From: Oleiagrimonas sp. C23AA
GTDB lineage: Bacteria > Pseudomonadota > Gammaproteobacteria > Xanthomonadales > Rhodanobacteraceae
Length of the DNA: 64,000 bases
Direction of reading: 5' to 3'
Assembly (NCBI RefSeq): GCF_011759385.1
Contig: NZ_JAARLY010000010.1
Coordinates: 117,462-181,461, forward strand
Shown: one piece after another, positions 9,900 through 18,038 of the stretch
How the letters are laid out: every line of letters begins with the position of its first letter
How positions within the stretch are numbered: position 1 is the first letter of the stretch
Made by a program: the position numbers and the translations under genes
Notes under the pieces: generated by a model
Database searches by the model: none
Seen by the model: only the letters and a program-made list of their open reading frames with translations
Told to the model about the DNA's origin: nothing

Positions 9900-11576
9900 A
9901 TGTCCAACGAATCATCGATTCGCCGCGACGTCGGGCCTTGGGCGCTGATGTTCACCGGCCTGGGTTCGATCATCGGCTCGGGCTGGCTGTTCGGCGCCTG
10001 GAACGCGGCCAAACTGGCCGGACCCGGGGCCATCTGGGCCTGGGTGCTCGGTGCGGCCATCATCATGACCATTGCGCTGACCTACGCCGAACTGGGGGCC
10101 ATGTTTCCGGAAACCGGCGGCATGGTGCGCTACGGTCACTACTCGCACGGTTCGCTGGTCGGCTTCATTGCCGGCTGGGCCAACTGGATCGCCATCGTCT
10201 CGGTGATTCCGGTCGAGGCCGAGGCCTCGGTGCAGTACATGTCCGGCTGGCAGTGGCCCTGGGCGCAGAGCCTGTATCACGTGAGCAACGGCGTCGGCGA
10301 GCTGTCCAGCGTCGGCCTGATGCTGGCGGCGGTGCTGGTGGTGATCTACTTCCTGCTCAACTTCTGGAGCGTGAAGCTGTTCGCCAGCTCCAACTCGGCC
10401 ATCACCATCGTCAAGCTGTTCATTCCGGCGGTGACCGGCATCGGCTTGATCGCCAGCGGTTTCCATCACGAGAATTTCAGCGTCGGCGTCAACGGTGGCT
10501 CGCACACCAACGACTTCGCGGCCATTCTGACGGCGGTGGCCACGGCCGGCATCGTGTTCAGCTTCAACGGCTTCCAGAGTCCGGTGAACATGGCCGGCGA
10601 AGCGCGCAACCCTGGCCGCAACATTCCCTTGGCGATCATCGGCGCCATCGTGCTGGCGACCATCGTCTACGTCTTGTTGCAGGTGGCCTACCTGGGCTCG
10701 GTGCCGCAGCAGATGCTGGCCAAGGCCGGCTGGCATGGCATTGATTTCAGCTCGCCGTTCGCCGAGCTCGCGGTGATCGTCAACCTGAACTGGCTGGCCA
10801 TCCTGCTGTACGCCGACGCCTTCGTCAGCCCCAGCGGCACCGGCATGACCTACACCGCCTCCACCGCACGCATGATCTACGGCATGGAGCGCAACGGCAC
10901 CCTGCCGAAGATTTTCGGCACCGTGCATCCGAAGTGGGGCACGCCGCGTCCGGCCATGTGGCTGAACCTGGTGGTGGCGTTCATCTTCCTGTTCTTCTTC
11001 CGCGGCTGGGATTCGCTGGCGGCGGTGATTTCGGTGGCCACCATCATCTCCTACCTGACCGGTCCGGTCAGCGTGATGACGCTGCGCCGCACCGCGCCGG
11101 AACTGGCCCGCCCGTTCCGCCTGCGCGGCCTGTCGATGATCGCCGGCGTCGCCTTCATCATGTCGGCCGAACTGCTGTACTGGGCCAAGTGGCCGCTGAC
11201 CGGCGAGATCATCCTGCTGATGGTCGTGGCGCTGCCGATCTACTTCTATTACCAGGCCAAGCAGGGCTGGAAGGACTTCGGTCGCCACATGAAGGGTGCC
11301 TGGTGGCTGGTGTTCTATCTGATCGCCCTGGCCGCCGTGTCGCTGATCGGTTCCTCGCAATTTGGCGGCATGAACATCATCCCCTACGGCTGGGACCTGG
11401 GCGTGGTGGCCGTCATCGGCCTGGTGTTCTACCTGTGGGGCGTGAAGTCCGGCTGGCGCACACCGACCATCGAGGCGGTTCGCCTCGAGGCCGAACTCTC
11501 GCCCGACTCGCCGCATACGCCGCCGGAAGACGATGACGCCCGCGCCATCGCCGACCAGCTGCACCACGGCAAGTAA
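9900..11576 (+). CDS. APC-superfamily amino acid permease
   Basis: A 558-residue polytopic inner-membrane transporter with about 12 to 14 hydrophobic helices. The first helix carries the unwound G-S-G/A motif of APC transporters (GLGSIIGSGWLFG), and the FSFNGFQSPVNMAGEARNPGRNIPLAI block is typical of amino acid/polyamine permeases. Start at 9900 chosen because GAAGGAA lies upstream and the first helix follows directly; the open frame from 9741 is longer but non-homologous. The acidic C-terminal tail (PEDDDARAI) is cytosolic. Single-gene unit ending in a strong terminator. Substrate cannot be deduced. Confidence 0.88.
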   Translation: MSNESSIRRDVGPWALMFTGLGSIIGSGWLFGAWNAAKLAGPGAIWAWVLGAAIIMTIALTYAELGAMFPETGGMVRYGHYSHGSLVGFIAGWANWIAIVSVIPVEAEASVQYMSGWQWPWAQSLYHVSNGVGELSSVGLMLAAVLVVIYFLLNFWSVKLFASSNSAITIVKLFIPAVTGIGLIASGFHHENFSVGVNGGSHTNDFAAILTAVATAGIVFSFNGFQSPVNMAGEARNPGRNIPLAIIGAIVLATIVYVLLQVAYLGSVPQQMLAKAGWHGIDFSSPFAELAVIVNLNWLAILLYADAFVSPSGTGMTYTASTARMIYGMERNGTLPKIFGTVHPKWGTPRPAMWLNLVVAFIFLFFFRGWDSLAAVISVATIISYLTGPVSVMTLRRTAPELARPFRLRGLSMIAGVAFIMSAELLYWAKWPLTGEIILLMVVALPIYFYYQAKQGWKDFGRHMKGAWWLVFYLIALAAVSLIGSSQFGGMNIIPYGWDLGVVAVIGLVFYLWGVKSGWRTPTIEAVRLEAELSPDSPHTPPEDDDARAIADQLHHGK

Positions 11577-11600
11577 GCGCCGTAAATACGTGTCACCGAA

Positions 11601-11629
11601 GCCCCGCCAGCGCTGGCGGGGCTTTTTTA
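11601..11629 (+). terminator. Intrinsic terminator after the APC permease
   Basis: GCCCCGCCAG/CTGGCGGGGC inverted repeat (11601-11622) followed by TTTTTT. Confidence 0.92.
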
Positions 11630-11717
11630 TGTGCTTTCAGGCGCGCGACACACGCTGGGCAGTAGCCGTTCGCTAGTGCTGATGCAGGAGTCTACGCACG
11701 AGCACAACGGCCGCACC

Positions 11718-11746
11718 TTGACGGCGTCACCCATGCGACCTATTTT
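11718..11746 (+). promoter_or_regulatory. Promoter of the membrane protein/XRE pair
   Basis: TTGACG (11718-11723), 17-base spacer, TATTTT (11741-11746). The ATG of the first gene is at 11779, giving a leader of about 25 bases. Confidence 0.6.
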
Positions 11747-11771
11747 GTAACCTACAAGTTACTTTTAGGTT
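11747..11771 (+). promoter_or_regulatory. Nested inverted repeats, candidate operator
   Basis: GTAAC (11747-11751) pairs with GTTAC (11758-11762), and AACCTA (11749-11754) pairs with TAGGTT (11766-11771). The repeats start at the last base of the -10 element and cover the expected transcription start, so a bound protein would block initiation. The XRE regulator encoded by the second gene is the obvious candidate ligand; this is inference. Confidence 0.45.
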
Positions 11772-11778
11772 CGTTGGT

Positions 11779-12249
11779 ATGGAAACCCGTTCCGCTGGCG
11801 TCTCGATCGACCGCGTCAGCGCCACTTATCGTCACTTGATGTGGGGCTGGCTCCTGTTCTGGCTGGCCTTCCAGACACCTGATGTGATGCGCGAATTCTT
11901 CGGCCACCCTGTCGCCACATGGGCCCAGGGGTTGCTGGGTATCAGTAGCCTGGTGGGAGCGATCGGCTCGATGGTCTACGCAACGCGCGTCCTCAAGCTG
12001 AAAAGGCAGGCCAAACACGACCCCATCGTCGCTGCCGCATGGGCCGATGAGTACGCCGTCAGCCTGCGCAGACGAAGCACGATCTGGGGCTATCTCACCA
12101 CGGTAACCTACTTGCTCGTGATCCAGCTGGCCGATCAGATACACGCCGTACGCATGGTGGCCATGGGCTGGCTGCATCTGGGGCTGCTTATAGCCACGGC
12201 GACACCAGCCATCGTCTTTCTCGTCCTGGACCGGGTCGCCGCCGAATGA
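11779..12249 (+). CDS. Small polytopic membrane protein of unknown function, paired with an XRE regulator
   Basis: A 156-residue protein with four predicted membrane helices in two hairpins (about residues 19-37 and 48-66, then 100-118 and 126-148) separated by a charged loop (KLKRQAKHDPIVAAAWADEYAVSLRRR). I do not recognise a named family; the layout resembles the DUF2178-like or YtrH-like membrane partners often found next to a compact XRE regulator. Its stop overlaps the start of the regulator by ATGA, so the two are translationally coupled. The loop containing the WADE motif could be the cytosolic face that contacts the regulator, but nothing in the sequence proves it. Confidence 0.7.
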   Translation: METRSAGVSIDRVSATYRHLMWGWLLFWLAFQTPDVMREFFGHPVATWAQGLLGISSLVGAIGSMVYATRVLKLKRQAKHDPIVAAAWADEYAVSLRRRSTIWGYLTTVTYLLVIQLADQIHAVRMVAMGWLHLGLLIATATPAIVFLVLDRVAAE

Positions 12250-12476
12250 GCCCCGGGCTTGGCAACCGCCTCAAGGTGCTGCGCGCCGAACGAAACTGGA
12301 CCCAGGCCGAGCTCGCCGAACGCGCCAGCGTCACCCGCAAGACCATCAATACCATCGAGCGCGGGGTATTCGTGCCTTCTACCGTGCTCGCCCTGCGTCT
12401 GGCCCGCGTTTTCGGTGTACCGGTCGAGGCCATTTTCCATCTGGATGAATCGGCAACCGATCCACCCAGATCATGA
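12246..12476 (+). CDS. XRE-family helix-turn-helix regulator
   Basis: A compact 76-residue DNA-binding protein made almost entirely of one Cro/C1-type HTH domain: RLKVLRAERNWTQAELAERASVTRKTINTIERGVFVPSTVLALRLARVFGVPVEAIFHLDE. This is the short YozG/YgzD-type single-domain regulator. Overlaps the preceding membrane-protein gene by four bases (12246-12249). Likely represses its own promoter at the inverted repeats at 11747-11771. After the stop there are 88 bases without a gene before the convergent hom stop; a loose GC-rich hairpin is all I see there. Confidence 0.88.
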   Translation: MSPGLGNRLKVLRAERNWTQAELAERASVTRKTINTIERGVFVPSTVLALRLARVFGVPVEAIFHLDESATDPPRS

Positions 12477-12564
12477 GGTCGAGCCGGTACGTCTAGGCGA
12501 GAGAGCACCGGAACGAGAAACTACAGGGCCGCGGTGCAGGGGCGGCTTTTGGCCACCCAGAAGC

Positions 12565-13659
12565 CTAGACGCCCGCCAGCTCCAGCACGTCGCCCAAAAG
12601 CGCCTGCGCGGTGACTTCCGGGCCGGCGCCGGGGCCCTGGATGACCAGTGGCGTGTCGTGATAACGCGTGGTGGTCAGGGCGAACTGATTGTCGGTACCG
12701 GAAAGACGCGCCGCCGGATGATCGCCGGGCACGGTGACCAGACCGACGCGGGCATGGCCGCGCTGGTTGAGCCGCGCCAGATAGCGCAACACACCGCCGC
12801 GCTCGCGCGCCTCGGCCAGCAACGCCGCCATCGGCGCATCCAGCGCCTGCGCCCGGTTCAGGAAGTCGGCGGTGGAAAGCTCGCGCAGCGCTTCGGGCAC
12901 CAGGCTTTCGACCACCACTTCGTCTTCGGCAAGGTGAAAGCCGGCGTGGCGCGCCAGCGTCAGCAGCTTGCGTGCGACATCGTCACCGGAAAGATCCGAG
13001 CGCGGGTCGGGCTCGGTAAAACCCAGCTCGCGCGCCCGCTGCAACAACGCCGAGAACGGCTGCGAACCATCATATTGATTGAACAGCCACGACAGCGAGC
13101 CGGAAAACACGCCCTCCAGCGTCAGCAGCGCATCGCCGCAGCGCTTCAGGCGCTTGAGGCTGGAAATGACCGGCAACCCGGCGCCCACCGTGGCCGAGCC
13201 GCCGTAACGCGCGCCACTGTTCAACGCCGACTCCAACGCTCGCCAGCCGGCCAGCGAGCCTCCGGAAAGCGCCTTGTTGGCGGTGACCACGTGATAGCCG
13301 GCGGCCAGCCACTGCGGGTGGCGCTGACACAGCTCTGCCGACGCGCTGGCATCGATCACCACCTTGTGCGCGGCGTCACTGGCATCGAGCGCGGCCAGCA
13401 GGGCCGCATCATCCCGAGGCTGGCCACTTTGGCGCAGCTCCTCGCGCAGACCCCTACGTGCCAGCGCCTCGGGCTCGGTTTGCTGGCGCCGCGAGTTGGC
13501 AGCGCCGACCAGACGCAAATGCGCGGCCGCCGGGGTGTTGAGCATTTTCAAGAACGCGCCGCCGACCACACCGGTACCCAACAGCACCATGGCAATGCTC
13601 TGCGCCTGCACAGGCGCCGCTGCGACGTCCGCGGATTTTTCAGACAGCACCGCGCTCAT
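12565..13659 (-). CDS. hom: Homoserine dehydrogenase
   Basis: Reduces aspartate-4-semialdehyde to homoserine. The 364-residue protein begins its nucleotide-binding fold at VLLGTGVVGGAFLKML, followed by DASASAELC, VVTANKALSG (with the conserved catalytic-region Lys), YGGSATVGAGLPVI, GVFSGSLSWLF and GFTEPDPRSDLSGDDVARKLL, the homoserine dehydrogenase signature. It resembles the dehydrogenase half of E. coli ThrA without the aspartokinase part and lacks a C-terminal ACT domain, so feedback by threonine through ACT is not expected. Its ATG overlaps the metB stop by four bases; last gene of the metX-metB-hom operon, so it supplies the homoserine that MetX acylates. Confidence 0.93.
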   Translation of the reverse strand: MSAVLSEKSADVAAAPVQAQSIAMVLLGTGVVGGAFLKMLNTPAAAHLRLVGAANSRRQQTEPEALARRGLREELRQSGQPRDDAALLAALDASDAAHKVVIDASASAELCQRHPQWLAAGYHVVTANKALSGGSLAGWRALESALNSGARYGGSATVGAGLPVISSLKRLKRCGDALLTLEGVFSGSLSWLFNQYDGSQPFSALLQRARELGFTEPDPRSDLSGDDVARKLLTLARHAGFHLAEDEVVVESLVPEALRELSTADFLNRAQALDAPMAALLAEARERGGVLRYLARLNQRGHARVGLVTVPGDHPAARLSGTDNQFALTTTRYHDTPLVIQGPGAGPEVTAQALLGDVLELAGV

Positions 13660-14849
13660 GCACTGACCTGCTTGAGCGTGGCCTGTTTCACCGCCAGCGC
13701 GCGCTTGAGACCGGCTTCAAGGTCGGCGATCAGATCGTCGCCATCCTCAATACCGATCGACAGGCGCAACAGACCATCGGCAATACCCGCCGCGTGGCGC
13801 GCTTCGGGCGTCATCGCCGCGTGTGTCATCGACGCAGGATGCGCCACCAGGCTTTCCACGCCACCCAGCGACTCGGCCAGCGAGAAATAGGCCAGACCAT
13901 CCAGGAAGGCGCGGATCGCCGCTTCGCCACCCTCCAGCTCAAAGCTCAGCATGGCGCCGAATCCGGACTGTTGGCGCGCTGCCAGGGCATGCTGCGGATG
14001 CGAAGCCAGCCCCGGGTAATACACCGCCTGCACCGCCGCATGGCCATCCAGCAGCTCGGCCACACGTGCGGCATTTTCCTGGTGCGCGCGCAGGCGCGGG
14101 CCCAAGGTGCGCAAACCGCGCAGGGTCAGGAAGCTGTCGAACGGCGCGCCGGTCATGCCCAGGCAATTGGCCCACCACTTGAGCTGATCGGCCAGCTCCG
14201 GCGTGGCGCCGATGGCGGCGCCACCGACCACATCGCTGTGACCATTGATGTACTTGGTGGTTGAATGCACCACCACATCGGCGCCCAACGTCAGCGGCTG
14301 CTGCAGCGCCGGCGAAAGAAAGGTGTTGTCGACCACGCACAGCGCGCCCACCGCATGCGCGGCCTGCGCCACGTGGCGCACATCGGTGATGCGCACCAGC
14401 GGGTTGGACGGGGTTTCCACCCAGACCAGGTCAGGGTTTTCAGCCAGCGCCTCGGCCAGCGTGGCCGGGTTCGTCAGATCGGCAAAGATGACCCGGAACC
14501 GTCCCTTCCTGGCCCAGGCGTCGAGCAGGCGCCAGGTGCCGCCGTAGCAGTCATTGGCGGCCACCACCAGGCCGCCGGCCGGCACCAGTTCCAAGGTCAC
14601 CGAGATCGCGGCCATACCGCTGGAGGTGATGACTGCACCAGCGCCCTGCTCCAGGTCGGCCAAGGCCGCGGCCAGTTGATCGCGGGTCGGATTGCCGCTG
14701 CGCGAATAATCGTAGGCGCGCTTCTGGCCCAGATCCTCGAAGGTGTAGTTGGTGGACAGGTGCAGCGGCGGGACCACGGCGCCATGCTGGGTATCGGTTT
14801 CGATGCCGGCGCGAACCGCGCGGGTGGTGCTGGCGGACGGGATGCTCAT
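13656..14849 (-). CDS. metB: Cystathionine gamma-synthase (PLP-dependent)
   Basis: Condenses acyl-homoserine with cysteine to give cystathionine. The 397-residue product belongs to the Cys/Met-metabolism PLP family: YDYSRSGNPTRDQLAAALADLE, SSGMAAIS, the PLP lysine in VVHSTTKYINGHSDVVGGAAIG, and SLGGVESLVAHPASMTHA near the end followed by LLRLSIGIEDGDDLIADLE. Gamma-synthase and gamma-lyase are hard to separate by eye; operon position after metX and before hom favours synthase. Start 14849 lies one base after the metX stop, so translation is coupled. Direct O-acylhomoserine sulfhydrylation is an alternative activity. Confidence 0.9.
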   Translation of the reverse strand: MSIPSASTTRAVRAGIETDTQHGAVVPPLHLSTNYTFEDLGQKRAYDYSRSGNPTRDQLAAALADLEQGAGAVITSSGMAAISVTLELVPAGGLVVAANDCYGGTWRLLDAWARKGRFRVIFADLTNPATLAEALAENPDLVWVETPSNPLVRITDVRHVAQAAHAVGALCVVDNTFLSPALQQPLTLGADVVVHSTTKYINGHSDVVGGAAIGATPELADQLKWWANCLGMTGAPFDSFLTLRGLRTLGPRLRAHQENAARVAELLDGHAAVQAVYYPGLASHPQHALAARQQSGFGAMLSFELEGGEAAIRAFLDGLAYFSLAESLGGVESLVAHPASMTHAAMTPEARHAAGIADGLLRLSIGIEDGDDLIADLEAGLKRALAVKQATLKQVSA

Positions 14850-14850
14850 G

Positions 14851-15876
14851 TCACTCTCCACAACATTCGAGGGCCTCGCGCAACAGCGGCGCCAGGCTGG
14901 GAATTTCTTTCAGGAAGCCATCGTGGCCATACAGCGACTCGACCACTTCCAGCGAGGCGCCCGCACCCAGACGACGCTGCAGCTCGCAAAGATCGGCCAG
15001 CGGCACCAGGCGGTCGGACGGAAAGCCGATCAGCGTGGCCGGCACGCGAATGGCGGCCGGATCGACCTCGTGCAGGTCAATCGACTCGGAAAGGCTCAGA
15101 TAGCGGCGCGCGTCGAAGCGGCCGACGAAGCGGGCACCGGCGTGTTCCAGGTAATCCTCGACCGGGCGGCGAAAGCGCCCGTCGCGGAAGGCCGGCTCAC
15201 CGGCAAAGCGCTGCGCGAACTCATCCGCGCCGCGATAGGTGGTCATGGCCAATTGGCGCGCCAGCGACATGGCCTGGGCGACATCGCCCGACTCCAGACC
15301 AAAACGCAGGATGCCGCGCTGTACCGCGCGCTGTGCGGTGGCCAAGGGATGCGGGCGATGCGCGCCGGCCAACGCCACCAGGCGCTCCAGGCGATGCCCG
15401 TGATCGGCAGCGAAGGCCAGCCCGACCATGGCACCGTAGGACGACCCGACAAACGCTGCGACACGGGCGATACGAAGATCATCCAGCAGGGCTGCCAACA
15501 CCGCGGCCTGATCGTGGCTGGAAACCGCCGAGGTGCCCAGATCAGCGGCTGAAAGCCAGTCGATCGCCAGTACACGATAGCTATTGAGGTCCACCGCGGC
15601 GCCCGGCGCTACCAGACCCGACCACCAGCCCTCGCTGACCGCATCGCTGGCGCAGACATCACGATCGGCGGAAATACCGCCCTGCACGATCACCGTGGGT
15701 GCGCCCGGCGCGCCGGCCCACAGATAGCTCACCTCCACCTCGCGCACGGCATCGCCATAGTGCGGCGTAATGCGCACCCGGCGCCGGCCACGCTGACAGC
15801 CAAAACCGGAACGCACCGGCAACGGCGTCGCCTGGGGCGCATCAACAGGGGTGGAGGAAACCACTTCCAGAGCCAT
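14851..15876 (-). CDS. metX: Homoserine O-acyltransferase, short MetX type
   Basis: Activates homoserine by O-acylation, the first committed step of methionine synthesis. It is a 341-residue alpha/beta-hydrolase fold with nucleophile Ser in GSSYGAMVG, Asp in IGFPSDRLVP and His in YGHDGFLKE. It is shorter than classical MetX (about 370-380), lacks the canonical SMGGMQ elbow, and resembles the short Xanthomonas/Lysobacter form. In proteobacteria members of this group use succinyl-CoA or acetyl-CoA, and some acylate serine, so the acyl donor is unresolved here; metB and hom in the same operon favour homoserine as acceptor. First gene behind a SAM-I riboswitch. The start ATG is 10 bases after a GGAGA that is partly sequestered in a hairpin. 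Confidence 0.88.
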   Translation of the reverse strand: MALEVVSSTPVDAPQATPLPVRSGFGCQRGRRRVRITPHYGDAVREVEVSYLWAGAPGAPTVIVQGGISADRDVCASDAVSEGWWSGLVAPGAAVDLNSYRVLAIDWLSAADLGTSAVSSHDQAAVLAALLDDLRIARVAAFVGSSYGAMVGLAFAADHGHRLERLVALAGAHRPHPLATAQRAVQRGILRFGLESGDVAQAMSLARQLAMTTYRGADEFAQRFAGEPAFRDGRFRRPVEDYLEHAGARFVGRFDARRYLSLSESIDLHEVDPAAIRVPATLIGFPSDRLVPLADLCELQRRLGAGASLEVVESLYGHDGFLKEIPSLAPLLREALECCGE

Positions 15877-15886
15877 CTTCGATCAA

Positions 15887-15969
15887 TCTCCGCTTGGGTG
15901 CTGTGCCTGTGGCGCCAGCCTGCGGAGAGCGAGAGATGGAGGGTCGGTGGGCACGTGGCCGAAGATGAG
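15887..15969 (-). promoter_or_regulatory. Expression platform of the metX riboswitch (SD-sequestering hairpin and anti-P1 strand)
   Basis: On the minus strand TCTCCGC (15928-15922) pairs perfectly with GCGGAGA (15893-15887), which contains the metX Shine-Dalgarno. Further upstream CTCATCTTC (15969-15961) is perfectly complementary to GAAGATGAG (15995-15987), the 3' strand of the riboswitch P1 helix, so P1 and this alternative hairpin exclude each other. No U-run follows any stem, so control of translation (or Rho-dependent termination) is more likely than an intrinsic terminator. Folding was judged by eye. Confidence 0.5.
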
Positions 15970-15984
15970 GCCGTGGCGTGCGTC

Positions 15985-16114
15985 GACTCATCTTCCGGTC
16001 ACGGCCGCAAGGGCCTGCCGCAGGAGTTGGCACCGTGCGAAAGGCCCTTTCCAAGGCTTTCCGCGGGTTGCCCCGGCATCAAAGGGCCTGTCCCTCCGCC
16101 GGTCTCGATGAGCT
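15985..16114 (-). promoter_or_regulatory. SAM-I riboswitch (S-box leader) of metX-metB-hom
   Basis: Read on the minus strand, the leader has the S-box core in order: CTCATCGAGA (P1 5' strand, 16112 downwards), GGCGGAGGGAC, GGCCC, the kink-turn element with GGGGCAACC, the P3 arm, GGTGCCAACTCCTGC, and the closing GAAGATGAG of P1 (ends 15987). CTCATC/GATGAG closes the aptamer. These blocks match the SAM-I consensus from memory almost position for position. SAM binding should lower expression of the operon. Confidence 0.93.
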
Positions 16115-16124
16115 TGCAGAGCCG

Positions 16125-16153
16125 ACTCTATGCCCCTGCTGGCACACTGTCAA
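16125..16153 (-). promoter_or_regulatory. Promoter of the metX-metB-hom operon
   Basis: Minus strand: perfect TTGACA (16153-16148), 17-base spacer, TAGAGT (16130-16125). The start of transcription would be near 16118, directly in front of the riboswitch. Confidence 0.75.
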
Positions 16154-16154
16154 T

Positions 16155-16170
16155 AGACGTATAGATGTCT
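16155..16170. promoter_or_regulatory. Tandem MetJ boxes (methionine operator)
   Basis: Two abutting 8-mers, AGACGTAT and AGATGTCT, each differ by one base from the MetJ box AGACGTCT and together match 14 of 16. MetJ binds at least two adjacent boxes in E. coli. The site ends one base upstream of the -35 hexamer of the metX promoter. It also forms a 6-bp inverted repeat, ATAGAC/GTCTAT (16153-16172). A MetJ-domain protein is encoded at 38936-40099. Confidence 0.72.
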
Positions 16171-16336
16171 ATATATCCAAAACGGCATGTACGAACGGCT
16201 CATTACGCCAGGCAGCGCCAGAGGCGCAGGTCTTTCATCGCCAAGCCCAAAGCCGTGTGCCGCGGGGCGCACGCTCGCCGCCACCCGGGCTTGCCTGTAA
16301 AATGACGGGTTTGCCCGCCCAGACCCAGCGCAAGCC

Positions 16337-17938
16337 ATGACCGAGCCACGCACCGAAACCATCCGCCGGCGTACGTTTGCCATCGTCAGCCACCCTGACG
16401 CCGGCAAGACCACCCTGACCGAAAAGCTGCTGCTGTTTGGCGGCGCCATCCAGATGGCCGGCTCGGTGAAAAGCCGCAAGGCGGCGCGCCATGCCACCTC
16501 GGACTGGATGGCGCTGGAGAAAGAGCGCGGCATTTCGGTGACCAGCTCGGTGATGCAGTTCCCCTATGGCGGCAAGATCGTCAACCTGCTCGACACCCCA
16601 GGCCATGCCGACTTCTCCGAAGATACCTACCGCGTGCTGACGGCGGTCGACTCGGCGCTGATGGTGATCGACTGCGCCAAGGGCGTGGAGGAACGCACCA
16701 TCAAGTTGATGGACGTGTGTCGCCTGCGCACCACGCCGATCATGACCTTCATCAACAAGCTCGACCGCGAGGGTCGCGAGCCGCTGGAGCTGCTGGATGA
16801 AGTCGAATCGGTGCTGAAGATCCAGTGCGCGCCGATCACCTGGCCCATCGGCATGGGCAAGCGCCTGAAGGGCGTGTACCACCTGCTGCGCGACGAGGTG
16901 TACCTGTACGAGGCCGGCAAGAACTACGAGCGCCAGGAGGCGCGCGTGATCAAGGGCCTGGACAACCCCGAGCTGGCAGGGCTGCTGGGCGACAACGCAC
17001 TGGCGGAACTGCGCGACGAGCTGGAACTGGTGACCGGTGCGGCCGAGCCGTTTGATGAATCGCTGTACCTGGCCGGCATGCAGACCCCGGTGTTCTTCGG
17101 CTCGGCGGTGAACAACTTCGGCGTGCAGCTGCTGCTGGATTTCTTTGTCGACAAGGCGCCCGGCCCGCAGCCGCGCGAGACACTGACGCGCACCGTCGAG
17201 GCCGGCGAAGAGAAGCTTTCCGGCTTCGTGTTCAAGATCCAGGCCAACATGGACCCGGCACATCGCGATCGCGTGGCCTTCATGCGCATCTGCTCGGGCA
17301 CCTACACCGCCGGCATGAAGATGCTGCAAACGCGCACCGGCAAGGATGTGCGCATTGCCAATGCGCTCACCTTCATGGCCTCGGACCGCGAGATCGTCGA
17401 CAAGGCCTATCCGGGTGACGTCATCGGCCTGCACAACCACGGCACCATCTCCATCGGCGACACCTTCACCGAGGGCGAGGCGCTGTCGTTCACCGGCATC
17501 CCCAACTTTGCTCCCGAGCTGTTCCGGCGCGCCCGTCTTCGCGATCCGCTGAAGATGAAGGCCTTGCAGAAAGGCCTGGCGCAGTTGTCCGAGGAAGGCG
17601 CCACGCAGTTTTTCCGCCCGCTGATGAGCAACGACCTGGTGCTGGGTGCGGTCGGCGTGCTGCAGTTTGATGTGGTCGCCTACCGGCTGAAGGACGAATA
17701 CGGCGTCGAGGCCGGTTTTGACAACGTCGGCGTGGTCACCGCGCGCTGGGTGCATTGCGACGATGAAAAGATGCTCGAGGAGTTCCGCGAGAAAAACGCC
17801 ATGAACCTGGGACTGGATGCCGCCGGCGAGCTGGTTTATCTGGCGCCCAGCCGCGTCAACCTGCAGCTGACCCAGGAGCGCTGGCCCAAGGTGCGCTTCG
17901 AGGCCACCCGCGAACACGCCACCGCGGTAGCCGGCTGA
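16337..17938 (+). CDS. prfC: Peptide chain release factor 3
   Basis: A 533-residue translational GTPase that removes RF1/RF2 from the ribosome after termination. G1 is [16 protein letters not shown]2/switch I lies around [15 protein letters not shown]3 is [17 protein letters not shown]4 is INKLDREGR; then a second beta-barrel domain and the RF3-specific C-terminal domain ([29 protein letters not shown]). Length equals E. coli RF3 (529). Divergent from the methionine operon; the 160-base gap holds that promoter and nothing else that I can see. Confidence 0.97.
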   Translation: MTEPRTETIRRRTFAIVSHPDAGKTTLTEKLLLFGGAIQMAGSVKSRKAARHATSDWMALEKERGISVTSSVMQFPYGGKIVNLLDTPGHADFSEDTYRVLTAVDSALMVIDCAKGVEERTIKLMDVCRLRTTPIMTFINKLDREGREPLELLDEVESVLKIQCAPITWPIGMGKRLKGVYHLLRDEVYLYEAGKNYERQEARVIKGLDNPELAGLLGDNALAELRDELELVTGAAEPFDESLYLAGMQTPVFFGSAVNNFGVQLLLDFFVDKAPGPQPRETLTRTVEAGEEKLSGFVFKIQANMDPAHRDRVAFMRICSGTYTAGMKMLQTRTGKDVRIANALTFMASDREIVDKAYPGDVIGLHNHGTISIGDTFTEGEALSFTGIPNFAPELFRRARLRDPLKMKALQKGLAQLSEEGATQFFRPLMSNDLVLGAVGVLQFDVVAYRLKDEYGVEAGFDNVGVVTARWVHCDDEKMLEEFREKNAMNLGLDAAGELVYLAPSRVNLQLTQERWPKVRFEATREHATAVAG

Positions 17939-18038
17939 GCCTTCACGGGTCGGACCGGCAAAGCCGGCGCGTTAGACTTTGACATCCGCCGTGGCGTTGG
18001 CCGCGGCGCGTTCCGCATCATCGGCACGAGGAGGACTC

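Noticed and set aside
16235..17917. Minus-strand open frame opposite prfC and similar long antisense frames opposite other genes (for example 557-1960, 9912-11567).
   Set aside because: High-GC coding sequence suppresses stops on the other strand. These translations are His/Gln/Arg/Ala-rich without domains.
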